Below are positions 36,353 to 45,157 of a stretch of DNA of 64,000 nucleotides, piece by piece. The DNA is from Phycisphaerales bacterium. GTDB lineage: Bacteria; Planctomycetota; Phycisphaerae; Phycisphaerales; SM1A02. Position 1 is the first letter of the stretch. The number at the start of each line of letters is the position of its first letter. A program made the position numbers and the translations under genes. The notes beneath the pieces are model-generated. The model did not search any database, was not told the origin of the DNA, and saw only the letters and a list, made by a program, of their open reading frames with translations. The stretch lies in the NCBI GenBank assembly GCA_029246705.1, contig JAQWMQ010000023.1:96325-160324 (forward strand). Reading direction: 5' to 3'.

Positions 36353-37045
36353 ATGCTTCTCACTCCCTACGGGGCAAGAGAGTGGATCACCGGAACCGTC
36401 GTCTGCGCGGTGCTTGCTGTGCCCGTGGTGCTGATCGGCTGGTGGTGGCTGCTGATCCCGATCGGCCTGATCTGGATCATGGTGGCGGGCTTCTTCCGGG
36501 ATCCGCTGGGAAGACGCCCCGCCTCGGATGACGAACGGGACTGGATCAGCCCCGCTGACGGTCGAATCACCGTCGTCGAAGTGCTTGATCACCATGAAGC
36601 GACCGACGGACCAGCGCTGCTGGTACGTATCTTCCTCAGCGTCCTCGATGTGCACATCAACCGCGCACCCTGCAACGCAAGCGTGCGGGAGATCCGCTAC
36701 CGACCGGGCAAGTGGCTTGACGCACGAAGCGAGGAATCAGCCAAGGTCAACGAATCCAACCTGGTGCTCCTTGAAACGGAGCATGGGCTGAAACTCGGGG
36801 TCAGGCAGGTCTCGGGTGCGATTGCAAGACGCATCGTTTGCCCGCTGAAGAGCGGCGACACCGTCAAGCGTGGTGAACGCTGGGGCATGATCAAGTTCGG
36901 TTCAACGACCGAACTCATCGTCCCCTTTCCCGAGGACGCAGAGGCACGAGTCAAGGTGGGCGACAAGGTACGCGGCGGCGTGACGATCCTGGCTCGAATA
37001 GGTCAAGCCGCTTCGCCGAAGCCCCAGTCAGCACCTTCATCCTGA
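36353..37045 (+). CDS. psd: Phosphatidylserine decarboxylase-related protein
   Basis: 230 residues, the short archaeal/planctomycete-type decarboxylase with two N-terminal membrane helices (WITGTVVCAVLAVPVVLIGW and LIPIGLIWIMVAGFF). The proenzyme cleavage motif G-S-T is in KFGSTTELIVPFP near residue 180, where the Ser becomes the pyruvoyl group. Conserved SPADGRITVVEV and RIFLSVLDVHINRAPCNA match the Psd family; product would be phosphatidylethanolamine. An AAGG before the ATG at 36353 makes it a better start than 36296. Its 3' end overlaps the convergent response-regulator-like gene by 43 bases. Confidence 0.88.
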   Translation: MLLTPYGAREWITGTVVCAVLAVPVVLIGWWWLLIPIGLIWIMVAGFFRDPLGRRPASDDERDWISPADGRITVVEVLDHHEATDGPALLVRIFLSVLDVHINRAPCNASVREIRYRPGKWLDARSEESAKVNESNLVLLETEHGLKLGVRQVSGAIARRIVCPLKSGDTVKRGERWGMIKFGSTTELIVPFPEDAEARVKVGDKVRGGVTILARIGQAASPKPQSAPSS

Positions 37046-38121
37046 TCCTGTGCGGATTCCCGTGGCCACTCGGCCTCCATGCGATGGTGAACCCGGACGA
37101 CGGTGGCGAGCTGCTCACCGAAGATGTGACGAAGGCAGTCGAGAGTGGTTGCAAGTTCGTCGTCGAATGGGGTTCCAGCCTGGCGGAAGAGGAACATCAC
37201 CGCCATGCATTCACCATCGGCACAGCAGGGCATGCCAACGATTTCAGTGCCACGAAGGATCTCGGCGTCAGGGCCGATCGCCTCGATGAACTGATCGACA
37301 TCCTCGAATCGGACGAGCTCGTCCTCGAATGCCACGTGCTGGCACACGGTGGAGGCCAGCTTGTCGAGCACCGGGTTCGCCTGTTCACGGGTGCAGTCGT
37401 AGTTGACGTAGGCACCTAGCGAGAATTCAGTCTCCGAGTTCGCGAGGAAGGCCGCGACATTGGTCGGCTGGGTCTTTGCGAGTATGAACTCGAGACCGGT
37501 GCGAAGGACATCCTCGACGCCGAGCTCCTGGGAGACCAGGGCACGAAACTCACTCGAGCAGGAAGCCTGGTCGACTTGCTGGGAGACGTCGTTTCGATAG
37601 GTCTCGAGATCGTTCTGGACCTCATCGAGCCGGGTGGAGATCTCCTGCTTGGACTTGCTCAAGCGACGGCAGATACCACGAAGACGTTCGAGTCGGCGGC
37701 TGCGGAGTCGATCCTGGTCGCCTTCAGCGACTGCTGCTCGAAGCCGATCCACGAGGTTGACCCGCGAACAGGGCATCTGGATGAAATCACAGGCACCCCT
37801 GCGGATGAAGTCCATCACCAGCGTCACGTCGTCGGACTCGCCCATCATCAACATGGGTGTCTCGGGACGAAGTCGACGCGAATTCTCCAGCAGCGACTTG
37901 TCCGACGAGTCCGCGCAAAGCAGAGCGACATCGGGCCCCTCACTGGCAAGCATCACGCGAGCAGCGGAACTTGAACAGGTCCAGACCTCGAGTCCGGCCT
38001 CTTCCATCATCTGCTCGATCATGACTCGCTTGTCATCCTGGTCTGAAACGACCAGAACTGAGAAACAACGACCATTGTCCTGGTCACGGTGCTGTTCGGA
38101 TTCATGCTTGTTGTCTGTCAC
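37003..38121 (-). CDS. Degenerate receiver-coiled coil-GAF-like protein
   Basis: 372 residues. Residues 20-130 have a receiver-domain pattern (SVLVVSDQDD, DVALLCADSS, PMLMMGESDD, CDFIQMPCS), but the phosphoryl-accepting Asp is C69 and the conserved Lys is M116, so it should not be phosphorylated in the usual way. A coiled coil (about 130-190, RRLSKSKQEISTRLDEVQND) leads to a GAF-like C-terminal half (SQELGVEDVLRTGLEFILAK, FLANSETEFSLGAYVNYDC). The start is a GTG with GGAGG seven bases upstream. It follows the HDOD-kinase gene by 53 bases, so it is a likely partner. Confidence 0.8.
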   Translation of the reverse strand: MTDNKHESEQHRDQDNGRCFSVLVVSDQDDKRVMIEQMMEEAGLEVWTCSSSAARVMLASEGPDVALLCADSSDKSLLENSRRLRPETPMLMMGESDDVTLVMDFIRRGACDFIQMPCSRVNLVDRLRAAVAEGDQDRLRSRRLERLRGICRRLSKSKQEISTRLDEVQNDLETYRNDVSQQVDQASCSSEFRALVSQELGVEDVLRTGLEFILAKTQPTNVAAFLANSETEFSLGAYVNYDCTREQANPVLDKLASTVCQHVAFEDELVRFEDVDQFIEAIGPDAEILRGTEIVGMPCCADGECMAVMFLFRQAGTPFDDELATTLDCLRHIFGEQLATVVRVHHRMEAEWPRESAQDQDEGADWGFGEAA

Positions 38122-38174
38122 TGTGCGCCTCCTTCTCGATCCACCCTGCTCATCGGCGAAATCAGGGCGTGCTT

Positions 38175-40373
38175 TTACGCAACTCGTCGGGTTCCTTGCC
38201 CAAATAGTTCATTTGGGAGGGCTGAGTTCTCGATGATCGGCAGCACCACGGACACCAGCCCGCCACCTCGCTGTCCATTCTGGACGGTGATCGTTCCGCC
38301 ATGGGCCTCGACCAGCCGCCTCGCCTTGGCAAGTCCAAGACCGGGACGCCTGCCAGCAGACTGGTCCGAGAAGAATGGTTGCAATGCATGCTCGAGTGCC
38401 TTCTCCGTGAAACCCGGCCCCGAGTCGGACACTCGGATCCTCATGGTGCCGTCCAGCTCGCGTGCATCAAGGGTGACCGACTGCCCGACACTGGCCCGGA
38501 GGGCATTGTCGAGAAGCTCGCGAATGACCCAGCGAACATGCCGAGCATCGACCCTGACGATGGGAATCCGACCGGAACAACGAATGGAGACGCCACCTGC
38601 ACCATTGATATCGAAGGACCCCGAGGCTTCCGAGAGCAGGGCAGCCACATCGGTTGGCTCCCGCTTGATCTCGATGGGTGCGACGGATTCGGCAAGGGAG
38701 GAAACCAGTCCCGCAAGCCTGGATGCGGCTTCCTGAATCTCACCGGCGGCTCCACTCAGTTCAGTGCTTGAGAGGCAACGTCCCAGCAGATGCGACCGGC
38801 CCATGATGATCGCAAGCGGATTGTTCATCTCGTGGGCAGCACCTGCCGCTATCGCACCGATGGCCGAGGACGCTCTTGCCTCGGCCATTGTCTCCCGGTG
38901 CACCATGATCTCTCGATTGGCTTCGGCGAGATGTTCTACCAGGCGGTTCGAGCGTTCTCGAACCAGTGCATCATCGATTGCTGAGGACCAGGCCGCTCGC
39001 AAGGGAGTCCCGGGGTCGAAGTCGATCTGGTCGGACCCGACGACGCGTCCCAGTGCGACCAGGGCGCGTCCCCCATCACGGAGTTCCAGATCGACGACCC
39101 GACCACATCGCTCCAGACAGTGCCTGGCCAGAACGTCACGAGTGACATCGGCGGACATTCCGGAAGAAGGCTCGACGAACCGGGTCTCACCAAGGCTGCG
39201 AAGTCGGATGTCGAGGGTGCCGGCATCATCGACGGTGGGTGTGATGATGCATGCGGTCAGTCCTATCGACCGTCCGCATGCCGAATCACCGATTGCGTCA
39301 ACGACTTCCGACAGCGAGACGAAAGGTCCGGCGCGGTGGAATTCGACCAGGGACTCGATGTCGGACTCACACCGTTCGATCTTGGCGGACTGGTTTCGAT
39401 AGGCAAGGGCGAAACGACCCAACACGGCATTTGCCCTGGACACCGAGCGCAGGAGCACTTCGGTGGTGGGAAGCGAATCAAGCCCGATCGCCTCGGCACG
39501 TGCATCGACCTCCTCGAAGACGCTGGCGCGGGCCTCCTGGATGCCGTCGAGGCTGAGTTCGAGTCGCTCGGAGAGGTCGCGTATCGAGGATGACCTGGTT
39601 CCATGCCCGGTGATGCAAACATGGTCACGCGAGACGATGGCATCAGCCAGCGAAACCACCATCACGAGGTCCGACGCCGAACTGCCGGCCATGACTTCCA
39701 CCGGTTGATCCACGAGCCAGATGGCTTCGACGAGGTCGGGCGGGAGTTTCCAGCGCGACCCGATGCGACGGCCGGCACTGCGACCTCCTATGCCGAGGTG
39801 GCGTGCCGCGACATCGTCCACCGCACCGCATTCCGCTTCGGCGATGTCACAGGCTGACTGGAAGATTCGTGGCGCGATCGCGCAAAGACCGAGGTGCCCG
39901 ATGTCGTGGAGAAGACCGGCGATGAAGGCGGTCGAGGGATCACCCTTGCCCGTGACACTCGAGATGCGCTCCGCCATGACCGCAACGGTGAGCGAGTGGC
40001 GCCAGAAGAGTTCCATGTCGAAATCGGGGCCATCATCCTCCGAGGCGGAGGCGAACCCGGACAGAGTCTCGAAGAACCTGACCGAAAGTGCCGCGACTCG
40101 CACGGAGTCGAATCCGAGCATCACCACCGCACGTTCGATGCTGTCGATCCTGAATGCACGCGACAGAGGATGTCGGGCGCAGGTTCCGATGACTCGTGCC
40201 ACGAGGGCGGGATCGGATGAAATCAGTTCGACGATCTCGTCGGTGGTGGATTTTTCATCGTCGAGCAGACCAAGCAACCGCATCGCCACCGGGCTCGGCG
40301 TGGGAAGTGAATCGAGGCGATCCAGGAGTGAACCTGTTCCCCGGGAATCGGGATTTTGCGTGTCATCCGCCAA
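38175..40373 (-). CDS. HDOD-domain hybrid histidine kinase
   Basis: 732 residues. An HDOD domain fills about 15-240 (SLPTPSPVAMRLLGLLDDEK, HDIGHLGLCA-like ALLHDIGHLGLCAIAPRIF). A middle region of unclear fold follows, and the C-terminal 230 residues are a histidine kinase: H-box GAAHEMNNPLAIIMGRSH, N-box RELLDNALRASVG, G1 DSGPGFTE, and G2 GLGLAKARRLVEAHGG. No membrane segment is seen, so it is cytoplasmic. HDOD kinases are common in bacteria that sense nucleotides or redox state, but the signal here is unknown. It leads a two-gene operon with the degenerate receiver. Confidence 0.88.
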   Translation of the reverse strand: MADDTQNPDSRGTGSLLDRLDSLPTPSPVAMRLLGLLDDEKSTTDEIVELISSDPALVARVIGTCARHPLSRAFRIDSIERAVVMLGFDSVRVAALSVRFFETLSGFASASEDDGPDFDMELFWRHSLTVAVMAERISSVTGKGDPSTAFIAGLLHDIGHLGLCAIAPRIFQSACDIAEAECGAVDDVAARHLGIGGRSAGRRIGSRWKLPPDLVEAIWLVDQPVEVMAGSSASDLVMVVSLADAIVSRDHVCITGHGTRSSSIRDLSERLELSLDGIQEARASVFEEVDARAEAIGLDSLPTTEVLLRSVSRANAVLGRFALAYRNQSAKIERCESDIESLVEFHRAGPFVSLSEVVDAIGDSACGRSIGLTACIITPTVDDAGTLDIRLRSLGETRFVEPSSGMSADVTRDVLARHCLERCGRVVDLELRDGGRALVALGRVVGSDQIDFDPGTPLRAAWSSAIDDALVRERSNRLVEHLAEANREIMVHRETMAEARASSAIGAIAAGAAHEMNNPLAIIMGRSHLLGRCLSSTELSGAAGEIQEAASRLAGLVSSLAESVAPIEIKREPTDVAALLSEASGSFDINGAGGVSIRCSGRIPIVRVDARHVRWVIRELLDNALRASVGQSVTLDARELDGTMRIRVSDSGPGFTEKALEHALQPFFSDQSAGRRPGLGLAKARRLVEAHGGTITVQNGQRGGGLVSVVLPIIENSALPNELFGQGTRRVA

Positions 40374-40395
40374 CGACCTGGTCTCCCCGGAAGTG

Positions 40396-40995
<600 letters not shown>

Positions 40996-41110
40996 CGTTT
41001 CATTCGCCTCCTCGGGGATGCGCTGGCTGCGCCCCGCTGCGGTCATTTGGTTCCGCAGACGATCTATCGGCTGTCCGATGTTGTGAGTTTGGGTGAACTT
41101 GCCCGGAACC

Positions 41111-41161
41111 AACGGTTATTCAGATCGCACTGCAAGGCTGATAAGTACCGATGGTTATCAG
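41111..41161. promoter_or_regulatory. Clustered GGTTAT(T)CAG half-sites upstream of the HTH-regulator gene
   Basis: GGTTATTCAG (41114-41123), CTGATAA (41138-41144) and TTATCAG (41155-41161) lie in 50 bases; the last two form a perfect 7-bp inverted repeat with a ten-base gap. They sit about 120-165 bases upstream of the HTH-response-regulator start and touch the tsaB stop. Autoregulation by the adjacent HTH protein is a guess; a hairpin ending tsaB mRNA is the alternative, though no T run follows. Confidence 0.3.
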
Positions 41162-41871
41162 TGCCTCAGGCGCCAGGAACGGACCGCTTCGGGTTCTCGC
41201 GGGTACAGGGGCAGGAGCTCGAGAGGGTCGGTGGAGACGCCCTGTCGCGCCATGTCCACGGTGATCCTGAGGCAAGCGGCTGCGTCGAGCCGTGGTTCCT
41301 GCCGGGAGACGACGACGCCGGAGACGCCCTCGTGCAGTCCCTGGGGAACGTGTTCATCAGCCAGGAGCAGCGCCCCCTCGCACATGGCGAGCACGTCGGG
41401 CCCGGGTGGAAGGATGGTGTGGATACCCACCCCGGGTAGTTGCTTCCAACCGTCTTCGAGACATTCCAGCGGAGTCAGCCAGCAGGTGTCCAGCTTGGCG
41501 GCAGAGGCCACGACCACCCGGTCACCCGTGGCAAGCCCGCTCCTGATCGCCTCGGCCGCGACCAATGCACTGGGAACCGCATACAGAGGACATCCGGTCA
41601 CTTCGGCGATTCCCTTGGCGGTGGCGACCGCGATTCGAAGCCCGGTGAATCCACCGGGGCCGATCGAGATTCCTATTCCACTGAGCTGCTCCGGAACGAG
41701 TTCAGCCCGTTGCAACAGAGCATCGATCGAGGGAAGAAGCAGGTCTTCCTCGCGCCCCCCACTGCCGAACTCGATGAACTCGACATCAACCCCGTCTCGA
41801 GTGAGTGCGACGGATCCGGTCCGTTGGGAACATTCGATCGCCAGGAGATTCGAGGTGTCTTGGATGGACAT
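41158..41871 (-). CDS. tsaB: tRNA threonylcarbamoyladenosine protein TsaB
   Basis: Partner of TsaD in making t6A37 of ANN-decoding tRNAs. 237 residues from the ATG at 41871; the longer frame from 42021 runs into the upstream gene and has a non-conserved leader. Family motifs: LLAIECSQRTGSVAL at the N-terminus (ASKHA fold without ATPase residues), LLPSIDALLQRA, ISIGPGGFTGLRIAVATAKGIA and LYAVPSALVAAEA. tsaD and tsaE are not in the window. A ribosome-binding site is not obvious. Confidence 0.9.
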   Translation of the reverse strand: MSIQDTSNLLAIECSQRTGSVALTRDGVDVEFIEFGSGGREEDLLLPSIDALLQRAELVPEQLSGIGISIGPGGFTGLRIAVATAKGIAEVTGCPLYAVPSALVAAEAIRSGLATGDRVVVASAAKLDTCWLTPLECLEDGWKQLPGVGIHTILPPGPDVLAMCEGALLLADEHVPQGLHEGVSGVVVSRQEPRLDAAACLRITVDMARQGVSTDPLELLPLYPREPEAVRSWRLRH

Positions 41872-41896
41872 GCGGGGATCGACAGTGCTCAGGGGT

Positions 41897-43084
41897 TCAA
41901 TCGACCAGGGCGAGGACCGCGAAACGACCGACACCGGAATCGGTCTCGACCTCGACGAAGGCATAAAGGGGACCGGAGAAGCCGACTTCGGGAGTGAATT
42001 CGAATTCAATCCGGATTTCATCCTGGGAGATCGGGGTGACTGCGACCATTCGAGACGTGGCTTCCGGTGAAAGCGAACGAACCATCTTCACGTTTCGCCA
42101 GCGTGGATTCACCACCGCACCACGACCCTGGGGGTTGTAGTGCGAGATGACGACATCAAGCTTGACGGGCTGGCCGGCCTTGATTCGACCTGCATTGACC
42201 ACGTTTTCATCGAATATCCAGTAGCGTTCGAAGCGGCCCACGTCCGCCTTGCTGCCGGTCATCGGGTTGCGAATTCGAAGCGGGAGGACCGGACAGTCAG
42301 GGTGGTCCGTGTAGACGACCCACCAGAGATGGGATGAAAGGTCGGGACCATCGGCCAGGTCCCAGCTGAGGGTGTGCTCGGATCGAGCTTGTTCAGCCGG
42401 GTCTCCTTCGCCCGAGGGCACGATGCCGCCAGCCGAAAGCACGGAGAAGGGTCGACCATCGATTGCCTTGAGTCCGATCACGCCAGTGGACTGCCCTCCC
42501 TTGGGTCCACCCACGTAGGGCGGCGAAGCCTTGACCGCCATCGTGACATCACCCTCGAGGACGAGCTGTACCAGTCGCAACCCACCTTCCATGAGCAGCT
42601 GCACCTTGGCCTCCTTCACGCCGGGTGTACGAGGTGCGTCGAGCGTGACTTCGAAGTCGATCGATTCACCGGGGGCCAGCACGCGGTTCGCGACACTGGT
42701 GGTGGTCGTGCACTTGCAGGAGGTCACGGCTCGGGTGATCGTTACGGGATCGGCGGAGATGTTCTCGATGAGGAACATTCGCGGATGGGATGAACCGGGT
42801 TCGATGTTTCCAAGCTTGAACTCCGCGGGGACGACCCTCAGCTTCCCGTTGGAAGCCACGCCGACCCCGCCTTCAGGCATCTTCACCGCGGATTGCGATG
42901 AACCTGAACCCGGATTGCCGCTTGCGGTGGAGGCTGCGTTCGCCGACCGGTCGGGCGATCGGGGAGGATCCCCGCCGGTGTTCGTCGTGGTCGTACTCGT
43001 CCCCGTCTCCTCCTGTTCACCGCACGAAACGGAAAGCAGCAGGAAGAGGATGCAGGCGGACAGCAGGAGCTTGTGAGCATTCAT
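41897..43084 (-). CDS. DUF1573 lipoprotein 1
   Basis: 395 residues. MNAHKLLLSACILFLLLSVS precedes Cys21, a plausible but weak lipobox, then a Thr/Ser/Gly/Pro-rich linker. The core has the DUF1573 pattern: AEFKLGNIEPGSSHPRMFLIENI, AVTSCKCTTTTS and LAPGESIDFEV, an Ig-like (ASH/MSP type) fold with a conserved C-x-C. DUF1573 proteins are abundant in Bacteroidetes and planctomycetes, role unknown. A second DUF1573 gene is at 58061. It precedes tsaB by 25 bases. Confidence 0.85.
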   Translation of the reverse strand: MNAHKLLLSACILFLLLSVSCGEQEETGTSTTTTNTGGDPPRSPDRSANAASTASGNPGSGSSQSAVKMPEGGVGVASNGKLRVVPAEFKLGNIEPGSSHPRMFLIENISADPVTITRAVTSCKCTTTTSVANRVLAPGESIDFEVTLDAPRTPGVKEAKVQLLMEGGLRLVQLVLEGDVTMAVKASPPYVGGPKGGQSTGVIGLKAIDGRPFSVLSAGGIVPSGEGDPAEQARSEHTLSWDLADGPDLSSHLWWVVYTDHPDCPVLPLRIRNPMTGSKADVGRFERYWIFDENVVNAGRIKAGQPVKLDVVISHYNPQGRGAVVNPRWRNVKMVRSLSPEATSRMVAVTPISQDEIRIEFEFTPEVGFSGPLYAFVEVETDSGVGRFAVLALVD

Positions 43085-43122
43085 GCGTGAATCCTATCAG
43101 CAGGCCCACCAGCTGGAGTGGC

Positions 43123-45051
43123 TCAGACCCGCACGACGATCCCGATCGCCACGGTGCGGTTCGGTGGCAGCCTGAAAGCCCATACCGAAGGCCATGCGTT
43201 CCGATGCAGCATGAGGAACAGACGCCTTCGCCAACGTGCCATATGGCTCTTGCCGGTGATGTCGATGATCTCCTGGCGAACCAGGTAGGTCACCGAATCG
43301 ATGTCGATCGGCAGGCCCAGCTCGATCGCGTGACCGAGGATCTTCGGCGCATCCACGGCGTCGAGATAGCCATGACGAACCGTGACATGCCAGAAATCAT
43401 CGGGCATCTTGTAGATGCGGATCCTCTGGTCGGCAGCGACGAACGGAATCTCCTCCACGCTGAAACTGAGCAGCACCACCTTCTCGTGCAGGACTCGCAG
43501 GTTCCGGTAGAAGCTGGAAACCGAGGAAGGCACCCCGACCCGGACGGTCGTGAGGAAGACTCCGGTTCCAGGAATGCGCGTTGGACCTTCTTCGGGCCAT
43601 GATCGCTTGAACGACGTGAAGCTCAGGGAACGGTTGCGGAACTGGCGAATGGCCGTCTGCGCACCGCGCAACCAGGTCGTCATGATGATCACCATGAGGC
43701 TCGCGATGGCCAGTGGTATCCAGCCACCATCGGGAATCTTCAGGATGTTGGCGGAGAAGAAGAGGAGATCGATGGAAAGGAAGATCAAGCCCAGCGGGAA
43801 GACGACGATCGCGGGCCAGCGTAGTGCGACTCTTGCGACCAGCATGAACATGAGGGTCGTGATCACCATCATGCCAGTGACCGCGAGTCCATACGCAGAT
43901 GCAAGCGCCTCCGATCGGTGGAAGATCACCACCAGCAGGACGCAGCAGAAACCAAGACAGACGTTGACCACCGGAATGTAGATCTGTCCGACATGATCCT
44001 GCGAGGTGTAGACAACCTTGAGGGGCGGCAGCAACTTCAGGTTCACCGCCTGCCTGGCGAGCGAAAAGAGCCCGGAGATGATCGCCTGGGAAGCGATGAT
44101 CGCCGCAAAAGTCGCAAGGATGATCATCGGCCAGAGAACCACCTGGGGAACGATCGAGAAGAATGGGTTCTCGTGGGCGGCGGGATCAACCATCATTCGC
44201 GCACCCTGGCCGAAGTAGTTGAGCAGGAGTGACGGCCAGACGAGGCCGATCCAGGCCAGACGGATCGGTCGCTTCCCGAAGTGGCCCATGTCTGCATAGA
44301 GCGCCTCGCCACCGGTCACCACGAGCACCACCGCACCGAGCACCACGAAAGCCGGACCGGCGTGGCTCTTCACGAAGAGGAATGCAACTCGGGGGTCGAC
44401 CGCAAGCATGACACCGGGGTGGTCGGCGATCGCGATGGCGCCAAAGACCGCAAGCGCGAGGAACCAGACCAGCATGACCGGACCGAACAGCGTGCCCATG
44501 CGCGCGGTACCGAAGCGCTGTATCCAGAACAGGATGACGAGGATCAACACGGCGATCGGCATCGTGTACCGGGCCGCGGTGCTCGAGTGCTCTGAGAGAC
44601 CCTCCAGTGCGGAGAGCACGGAGATCGCGGGCGTGATCACGCCATCACCGAACAGCAGTGCTCCACCAATGATCGTCGCACCAACCGCGAGCACCTTCCA
44701 TCTCTTGGAAAGACGTTCGTTTCTGACAAGGTCGAGCATGGCACAGATGCCACCTTCACCGCGACTGTCGATTCGAAGCAGAACGAGCAGGTACTTGCCG
44801 CTGATCACCAGCAGGAGAGACCAGAAGATCAGCGACAGGATCCCGAGTATCTCGGACTCCACGGGCTTGAGATGGCCTTCGCTGAAACAGACCTTCAGTG
44901 CGTAGAGGGGGCTGGTACCGATGTCGCCGAAGACGACTCCGAGCGCTGCCAGCGTGAGAAAGCCGGTGGACTTCTTCACTCCAGGGCGGGTGGGCAGCGC
45001 ACCGGGCGGAGGCTGCCTGCGGGTTTTTCTCTCCGGTGTAGACAGTGGCAT
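43123..45051 (-). CDS. kup: KUP-type potassium uptake protein
   Basis: Secondary K+ importer (K+/H+ symport in E. coli Kup). 642 residues from the ATG at 45051; a TTG at 45069 would add six residues. It has the Kup signature LGVVFGDIGTSPLYALKVCF, then LRIDSRGEGGICAMLDLV, LLFGDGVITPAISVLSALEG, and about twelve helices, followed by a hydrophilic C-terminal domain of about 200 residues. No other K+ gene is nearby. The 107-base gap upstream holds the terminator of the PQQ dehydrogenase. Confidence 0.93.
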   Translation of the reverse strand: MPLSTPERKTRRQPPPGALPTRPGVKKSTGFLTLAALGVVFGDIGTSPLYALKVCFSEGHLKPVESEILGILSLIFWSLLLVISGKYLLVLLRIDSRGEGGICAMLDLVRNERLSKRWKVLAVGATIIGGALLFGDGVITPAISVLSALEGLSEHSSTAARYTMPIAVLILVILFWIQRFGTARMGTLFGPVMLVWFLALAVFGAIAIADHPGVMLAVDPRVAFLFVKSHAGPAFVVLGAVVLVVTGGEALYADMGHFGKRPIRLAWIGLVWPSLLLNYFGQGARMMVDPAAHENPFFSIVPQVVLWPMIILATFAAIIASQAIISGLFSLARQAVNLKLLPPLKVVYTSQDHVGQIYIPVVNVCLGFCCVLLVVIFHRSEALASAYGLAVTGMMVITTLMFMLVARVALRWPAIVVFPLGLIFLSIDLLFFSANILKIPDGGWIPLAIASLMVIIMTTWLRGAQTAIRQFRNRSLSFTSFKRSWPEEGPTRIPGTGVFLTTVRVGVPSSVSSFYRNLRVLHEKVVLLSFSVEEIPFVAADQRIRIYKMPDDFWHVTVRHGYLDAVDAPKILGHAIELGLPIDIDSVTYLVRQEIIDITGKSHMARWRRRLFLMLHRNAWPSVWAFRLPPNRTVAIGIVVRV

Positions 45052-45090
45052 GCGGTATCCAGGATCCAAGGATACCCGGGGTCACAAAAG

Positions 45091-45123
45091 CATGACGGCC
45101 CGGCGGTGAGCCGGGCCGTCATG
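45091..45123 (-). terminator. Perfect 14-bp hairpin, terminator of the sugar dehydrogenase gene
   Basis: CATGACGGCCCGGC (45091-45104) pairs perfectly with 45110-45123 across a five-base loop. It lies 35 bases after the dehydrogenase stop; on the minus strand it is followed by CTTTTG, a short T run. The long GC stem makes termination likely. Confidence 0.75.
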
Positions 45124-45157
45124 AATTGAATTGTCTGGATCGTGGAGCCGGGGAACA

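Noticed and set aside
38199..38217. CCCAAAT/ATTTGGG hairpin near the kinase stop
   Set aside because: It lies inside the coding end of the HDOD-kinase gene and has no T run; it is coding sequence rather than a terminator.
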